Source: Coptis chinensis (Eukaryota > Streptophyta > Magnoliopsida > Ranunculales > Ranunculaceae). From it: 64,000 nucleotides of DNA. The translations under genes were made by a program, and so were the position numbers. Where the stretch lies: contig CM027385.1 of NCBI GenBank assembly GCA_015680905.1, positions 84,713,501-84,777,500 on the forward strand, written 5' to 3'. Under the pieces are notes generated by a model. That model did not search any database and was not told the origin of the DNA. It saw nothing but the letters and a program-made list of their open reading frames with translations. Below are positions 58,614 to 64,000 of this stretch, piece by piece (position 1 is the stretch's first letter; each line of letters opens with the position of its first letter).

Positions 58614-58887
58614 ATTTTTTTTTTTTTTTTTTTTTTTTTGGGTAACTTAATGTACATTTTTTTTTTTTTTTTTTGGTATCCTAATATACACCATTTTTTT
58701 TTAGTAACCTAATATACATCAGTTTTTTTTTCTTTTCTTTTTTATTAACCTAATGTACATCTGTTTTTTTTTTTTTTTAATCGCAACCTAATATACACTA
58801 TTTTTTTTTTGGTAAACTAATATACATCAGAGTTTTTTCTTTTTGGTAACCTAATATACACCATTTTTTTTTATAAACTAATAGAAA

Positions 58888-59064
58888 ATGTCTCTGACAT
58901 AATCATGTCGGTATTTGAACCTGGAAAATATCGAGAATGTGTTGCACGGTACCCGAAAGCATCCAATCTACTCTTTGTGTAAACATGGCATAAACCACCG
59001 TCAGAGTAAAAATGAATCATGAGACGATACCAGATAATAGAACGATACTCTACCGGTAACATAC
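58888..59064 (-). repeat. Array core 26, cut by chromovirus 2
   Basis: The downstream end of a core up to TACCGGTAACATAC. The rest should lie beyond the window if the element is complete. Confidence 0.8.
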
Positions 59065-59393
59065 TGATGAGACTCAGTTCTTGAGTCTAAATATTAATTC
59101 GAATTGATCCTTTGATTAGTGATCAACTACCAATAGTCTTTTGATTAGAGACTAAAACTACCTTTTTCTATAATATGAATTCAATTCCCTTCAAGAACAA
59201 TCCTACGACCTTTATATATTGGTCCAAACCCTAACAGTTTCCTACTATAACTAGGAAACAATATTCAACAATATTCTATAAATAGTAATTTACTTAAAAT
59301 AAACTCTTAGGACACATAGGTGTGTGATGCTGCGTAGAACTCTAGTCAGTTCATGCGGTGAATGGTCCGGCATTTGGAGTTGGTGTCTCAACA
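59065..59393 (-). repeat. 3' LTR of chromovirus 2
   Basis: About 329 bp. It shares with the other LTR of this copy a small deletion (TTCAATTCCCTTCAAGAAC) absent from chromovirus 1. Confidence 0.9.
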
Positions 59394-62300
59394 TCCCCGC
59401 TCTTTACAAACAAGGCTTGACCGCAAGGCTTGCTTTGAGGAAAAACGCTACATCGGTTGGGAAGAATCTTCCCAAGTAGCCTCGTCGATGAAAATCCTTC
59501 CCATTGCACTAACCACTCCATTGTACCTTCATTAGTGAGGCGCGCGTCTCTAAAATTTGGTGTGGAATCCAAGTTGCTTGCCCGGCCGAATCGGGTGTCA
59601 TCCGAAACAGGTTGATTTTGCCCCCAAGGATCTCTTTAATAAAGAGACATGAAAAACTGGATGAATCTTGCAACCACGATGGTAATCTGTAATTTGTATG
59701 CCACCGCTCCAATTTTCTGGATAATTTTAAATGGTCCATGAAACTTTGGAGATAGTTTAGTATAAGCTTGAGAGGCAGATTGTTTGCCTATTTCTGTAAT
59801 CTTAAGTAGACCCAGTCATCCAAATCAAACTCGCGTTCTGTTCGCTTGGTGTCTGCCAAAATCTTCATACGCTCTTGAGCTGCAATCATATTTTTCTTTA
59901 GAATCCTCAAGGTGTCATCTCTGCTACGTAGGTTTACGTCTACTGCATGAACATCGGTTGTTCCTGGTATGTGCTGTAGAATCGAAGGCGGAGTTCTGCT
60001 ATAAACTGCTTCAAACGGAGTCATCTTGATTGTAGCCTGATAGGTAGAATTATACCACCATTCTGCCCAGGGAAGAAATGTAACCCAAGTAGACGGTCTG
60101 TCACCTGCGAAACATCTTAGGTAGCATTCCAAAATCCTATTGGTTACCTCTGTTTGACCGTCAGATTGTGGGTGATATCTTTGTTTTGCGACCACAACAC
60201 AACTTTGTGTTTTGTAACAAGAAAAAAGACTCCCAAAAATTACCTATAAATATAGGGTCACGATCACTTACAATTGACCTCGGAGGTCCATGAAGCTTGA
60301 CAATGTCTCGAACAAAAATCTCAGCAATCTTGCTTGCAGTATAGGGATGTGCAATGGCGCTAAAATGAGCATATTTAGAGAGCCTGTCAACCACCACAAG
60401 AATGACTGTTTTGTTGTGCGAACGAGGTAGACCTTCGATGAAGTCCATAGATAGGTCGATCCAAACATCTTCAGGTACTGGTAGTGGGTTAAGTAATCCT
60501 GGAGGAGCCACGGATTCTGCCTTGTTTCTTTGACAAATATCACAACGAGCAATAAAAGCTTTAATTGAAGTCTTCATTCCGTGCCAGAAAAAACTTGTTT
60601 GAAGTAAACTTTGTAGGTCCTTAGAAACCCAGAGTGTCCTGCTGCAGGAGAGGCATGGAATTCTTCTAGCAATTTGTTACACCACTGAGAATGGGGGGCT
60701 ACTACCAATCGTCCTTTATAGCGCAAGGTGTTAGCCTCATAAGTGAAGAACTTACGTGAAGATGGATCTCGCGTGATGGCGTCTATTAAGGCTTGCATGG
60801 CAGGGTGGGAAGAACATTATGTTGCTATTTCGGTCAAACCGCCCAAAGATAGGGCGGGAGAGAGCGAAAGTACTTCACTCGACTTGGGGAACCTTGACAA
60901 AGCATCGGCAGATTGATTGTATTTTGCTGGCGGAAACATATCTCATAATCATATCCTAAAAGTTTGGATACCCACTTTGCCTGCTCTAATTTAATCGTTG
61001 CTCGTTGAAGTATTTCAACGTTCTATGGTGGAAGATCTTGAAATGGCGCCCCAGCAGGTAGGGTCTCCACTTTTTGTACCGCAAACAATGACCGCCGGCA
61101 TTTCCTTGTCGTAGATAGGTAGAGACAGATTTCTTCCCCGCTAATGCCTTCTTGAAATAAGCAAGTGGCCGCGCCCTTTTTGCATTAAAGCCGCACTCCA
61201 AACCATGTCCCGAAGCATCGCGATTCAATATAGAATTCCATGGTAAAATCTGGTAATGCCAACACCGGGTTGTTGTCATAGCAAGTTTGAGGTGGATTAA
61301 ATGCAACCGGTGGCTACTGGGACTCCATTCATATGAATCCTTTTAAGCAAGCTCGAGTGAGAGGGCCGCTAATCTTGCCATAGTCCTTTTACTTAATTTT
61401 CTATAGTACCTCGGTCAACCCGAGGAACCCACGTAATTCTTTGATGTTGGACTGAAGTGGCCATGAAACCACTGCGTTAATCTTTTCCTTTGTCAACGGA
61501 GACACCGGTTGCATCTATAATGTGCCCAAGATAGGCAATAGAGGGTTTTCGAGCGAACACTTAGATCGTTGACAAATAGTTTGTGTGTCGCAATATTTCC
61601 AATACTTTGGGAGGTGTAGCACATGTGAGGACTTGTCCTTGCTATATACCAATATGTCATCAAAGAAAACCAATAATGAACTGTCGAAGATAGGGACGAA
61701 ACAACTCGTTCATCAAGCTTTGGAATGTTGCTGGTGCATTAGAGAGGCCAAAGGGCATGACTAAGAATTCATAGTGTCCATCATGGGTCCTAAAAGCTGT
61801 CTTAGGAATGTCACTGTCATGTACCCGAATTAGATGATAGCCAGCCCTTAAGTCGAGTTTAGAAAATATTGTGGCATTGTGAAGTTCATCCAATAACTCG
61901 TCCACAACTGGAATTGGAAAACAATCTTTGATTGTGATGGCATTAAGGGCTCTATAATCAACGCATAAGCGCCATGAACCGTCTTTTTTCTTGACTAGTA
62001 AAATGGGTGAAGAGAATGGGCTGGAGCTAGGTCGAATAAAACCTGACAATTGGAGTTCTTTAACAATTTTTTCGATTTCGGCTTTTTGAAAGTGAGGATA
62101 TCTGTATGGTTTGACACTGACAGGTGAGGAATTTGGTTGGAGGAGTATGCGGTGGTCATGTGTTCGAGGAGGTGGTAAGCTCTGTGGGACTCCAAATATA
62201 TCAGCAAATTGAAGAAGTAAGCTTTGTAGGGATACCTGATGTGGTTGTAGATGAATTTTCTGAGATGCTCCCGCATTCGAATAAGTAACCGGTGCGTCCA

Positions 62301-63779
62301 AGGAAAGTAGGTATACTTGTTTCTCTTGCTGGATTGCCTTTGTCATTGTTGGAGAGTCGATGAGCTTGACCAATGGGGAACCATTACCCATTATTGTAAA
62401 GACTTGGTTATTAGCAGAGAATTTCATAACTAACTGCCCAAAGTCCCATTGTATACAGCCTAGTGTACGAAGCCATTGTGTGCCAAGCACAATGTCGCAA
62501 CTTTTGATAGCAAGCATTGTGAAATCCGTGGTGAAACTAAATCCTTGCACTTCTACTTTAACGCACGAACACACGCCGTTACTTGGTAAATATCCACCAT
62601 CGGCGATCATTACTTGGAGTGTGGCATAACTGGTGATAAATGCGGATTCACCACAAACGGAAGCTGCTTTGTCGGATGGATGAAATTGTGAGTTGATCCT
62701 GAATCGACGAGCACGGATAGAGGTGTATGCTTAATTAGCGCTGAGGTGTGCATTGTGCTAGACCGAAATGATCCCTCGAGCGCATGCAGAGATACTTGAA
62801 TGATGTCTTCTTGGTCCTTGGACTGTTGATCATCGTTGAAACCCTCTTGGTCTTGCTCTGGTGAGTACGCGATCCAAATGAGCAGCAAGAATTGAGTTGT
62901 CATACAACGATGGCCCGGCTTATAAATTTCATCACAGTTAAAACAAAGGCCTTTTTTCTGGCGTGCGGCTTCGCTCAACCCATGAAAGGCGTTTAACTCC
63001 CGTTGGCAGCGAAGGATTCGAGGAGTTAGGTTTAGGGGTATTGGTCGGGTTGGGGTGTTTGGTATATTGGCGATAGGGATTGGTTGTTGCATGGAACGAC
63101 TTAGTAGCCACTATCGCGTCCTCTTGACACAAAGCTAACTCAAAAGCATGGGACAAACTTGTAGGTGTTAGAAGACGGACACCTGCCTGTACATCAGTTC
63201 TTAGTCCCGAAAGGAACAGACTGACTTGGTGAGCCTCTTGTAAATCTGGAACCAAGTTAACCATTGTTTCAAATTGTGAGATATAGGCAGAGACTGTACC
63301 GGTTTGCACCAATTTAGATATTGCACTCATAGGATCCAGATTTTTTCTCGAACCGAATCGTTTACAAAGGGCCCTAGAAAATTGATTCCACGTTAAATCT
63401 CCCATCGAATTATGGAGCCACCGCATACCTTTAGCGCTTCCACCGGAGATGAATAGAGGCCATGATGACTTCAAGGCGCAAGAGCCATAGGATTCAAACT
63501 AAAAAACTGTTCCACTTGAAAAATCCATCCTTCAGGTTCCTCTCCTTCAAAGCGGGGAAAATCCAGGCGAAGTGGTCGTCCCTAGATATTGTGCTGCTGT
63601 TGAAGTCGTTGATGAGGGTTTAGCGGGAGAGGATTAGGATTATCAACCCTATCAAGCAAGAGCTGCATGTTTGTGGTGAGATCGTTGAGGAGGGTGGTGT
63701 GATTGCCGAGCGTGGTGGTGTGGGTGGCAAGGGTATCCGCATGTCTTCCTGTAATCTCCTCAAGTTCTTTAACCGTCAT
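59351..63779 (-). pseudogene. Gag-pol of chromovirus 2, heavily frameshifted
   Basis: Same domain order: gag from the ATG at 63779 with breaks near 63582, 63450 and 62940; protease [11 protein letters not shown] near 62690; a long open stretch 62610-61660 covering the end of protease and most of RT ([29 protein letters not shown]) and ending near 61660, just before the active-site region becomes unreadable; RNase H region 61306-60986 with several indels; integrase 60577-60161 (RCDICQRNK, VSDRDPIF); and chromodomain near 59540, broken after EWLVQWEGFSS. RT keeps KLDLRAGY where copy 1 has KLDFRDGY. Confidence 0.88.
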
Positions 63780-63813
63780 GGTGAGTAAAAAAAAATTTGA
63801 GAGAAATCGACTA

Positions 63814-63825
63814 GCTCTGTTACCA
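63814..63825 (-). other. Primer-binding site of chromovirus 2
   Basis: TGGTAACAGAGC on the minus strand, one mismatch to the initiator tRNA-Met site seen in copy 1. Confidence 0.8.
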
Positions 63826-63828
63826 AGA

Positions 63829-64000
63829 TGATGAGACTCAGTTCTTGAGTCTAAATATTAATTCGAATTGATCCTTTGATTAGTGATCAACTACCAATAG
63901 TCTTTTGATTAGAGACTAAAACTACCTTTTTCTATAATATGAATTCAATTCCCTTCAAGAACAATCCTACGACCTTTATATATTGGTCCAAACCCTAACA
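63829..64000 (-). repeat. 5' LTR of chromovirus 2 (partial)
   Basis: The 172 bases in the window are identical by eye to the start of 59065-59393. Confidence 0.9.

Larger units (their letters stand above)
30645..59064 (-). repeat. Composite tandem array: about 605-bp coding-derived cores plus minisatellite linkers
   Basis: About 26 head-to-tail copies of one core, all coding on the minus strand, separated by linkers of about 60-380 bp. Centre-to-centre spacing is roughly 670-940 bp once inserted LTR elements are removed. The core consensus on the minus strand reads from near QWRLSTLPFRLGGLGIY through CGPVPLDEILDVAS, SEHVKDFLLAIPMEELGQRM and SPVEYRSILRYRLMIPLYSD to CPVCKKSRLD...HC and FKYRHDYVRDILY. 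This is like the C-terminal domain, with a CxxC...HC zinc-type motif, that follows RT in a plant reverse-transcriptase-like family I know from unnamed database proteins; no RT or endonuclease is present here. Linkers consist of units of about 24-35 bp, GGTAACCTAATATACAYCA plus T-run (+ strand), each with a BstEII-type GGTNACC site. The array is interrupted at 34334-41093, 46202-47744 and 51599-52870 and cut at 59065. Confidence 0.9.
59065..64000 (-). mobile_element. Ty3/gypsy chromovirus copy 2, continues past the window
   Basis: Same family as 35233-40299 in the same orientation. 3' LTR 59065-59393, PPT at 59394-59405, PBS at 63814-63825, 5' LTR from 63829. The candidate target duplication on the left is CATAC (59060-59064), inside array core 26. 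Confidence 0.93.

Noticed and set aside
30645..59064. CRISPR-like regular repeat array
   Set aside because: Repeats are hundreds of bases long and carry coding-derived cores in plant nuclear DNA; no spacer logic or cas genes.

Overview
The window is nuclear DNA from a flowering plant, most likely a eudicot. Evidence: split genes with GT-AG introns, two pentatricopeptide-repeat (PPR) genes, a plant-type fatty acid 2-hydroxylase, GDSL esterases, AT-rich intergenic DNA, MITEs, LINE fragments, Ty3/gypsy chromoviruses and solo LTRs. I cannot name the species.

Layout. 1-2.3 kb: a MITE-like element and an RNase H-like LINE remnant. 2.35-6.0 kb: two convergent single-exon genes, a membrane-anchored Lys/Glu-rich protein (+) and an E-class PPR protein (-). 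7.2-11.5 kb: a six-exon fatty acid 2-hydroxylase gene (+), complete except for one extra base in exon 3. 12.7-14.5 kb: an intact five-exon GDSL esterase gene (-). 15-19.5 kb: gene-poor, with a hAT-like MITE and LTR-like debris. 19.7-21.4 kb: a P-class mitochondrial-type PPR gene (+) with two in-frame stops near its 3' end. 22.1-23.7 kb: a truncated carnosine N-methyltransferase-like gene (+). 24-25.6 kb: repeats, including one CACTA-like end. 26.1-28.2 kb: a second GDSL copy (-), broken by a frameshift and a stop; it sits in a duplicated segment of about 2.7-3 kb. 28.6-30.4 kb: a 5'-truncated LINE (-).

From about 30.6 kb to 59.06 kb the window is dominated by a composite tandem array. About 26 head-to-tail copies of a core of roughly 605 bp, coding on the minus strand for part of a reverse-transcriptase-associated C-terminal domain with a CxxC...HC motif, alternate with short minisatellite linkers built from GGTAACCTAATATACA plus a T-run on the plus strand. 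A higher-order duplication (about 43.2-46.1 kb and 48.5-51.0 kb) lies inside it. Three LTR insertions split the array, each with a 5-bp target duplication: a solo LTR that itself carries a nested chromovirus (34334-41093), and two further solo LTRs (46202-47744 and 51599-52870). A second chromovirus (59065 to the window end) cuts the last core.

The composite array is the best candidate for something undescribed. A second theme is gene decay: four gene models show one or a few disabling changes in otherwise well-kept coding sequence, so real decay must be separated from base-calling error.
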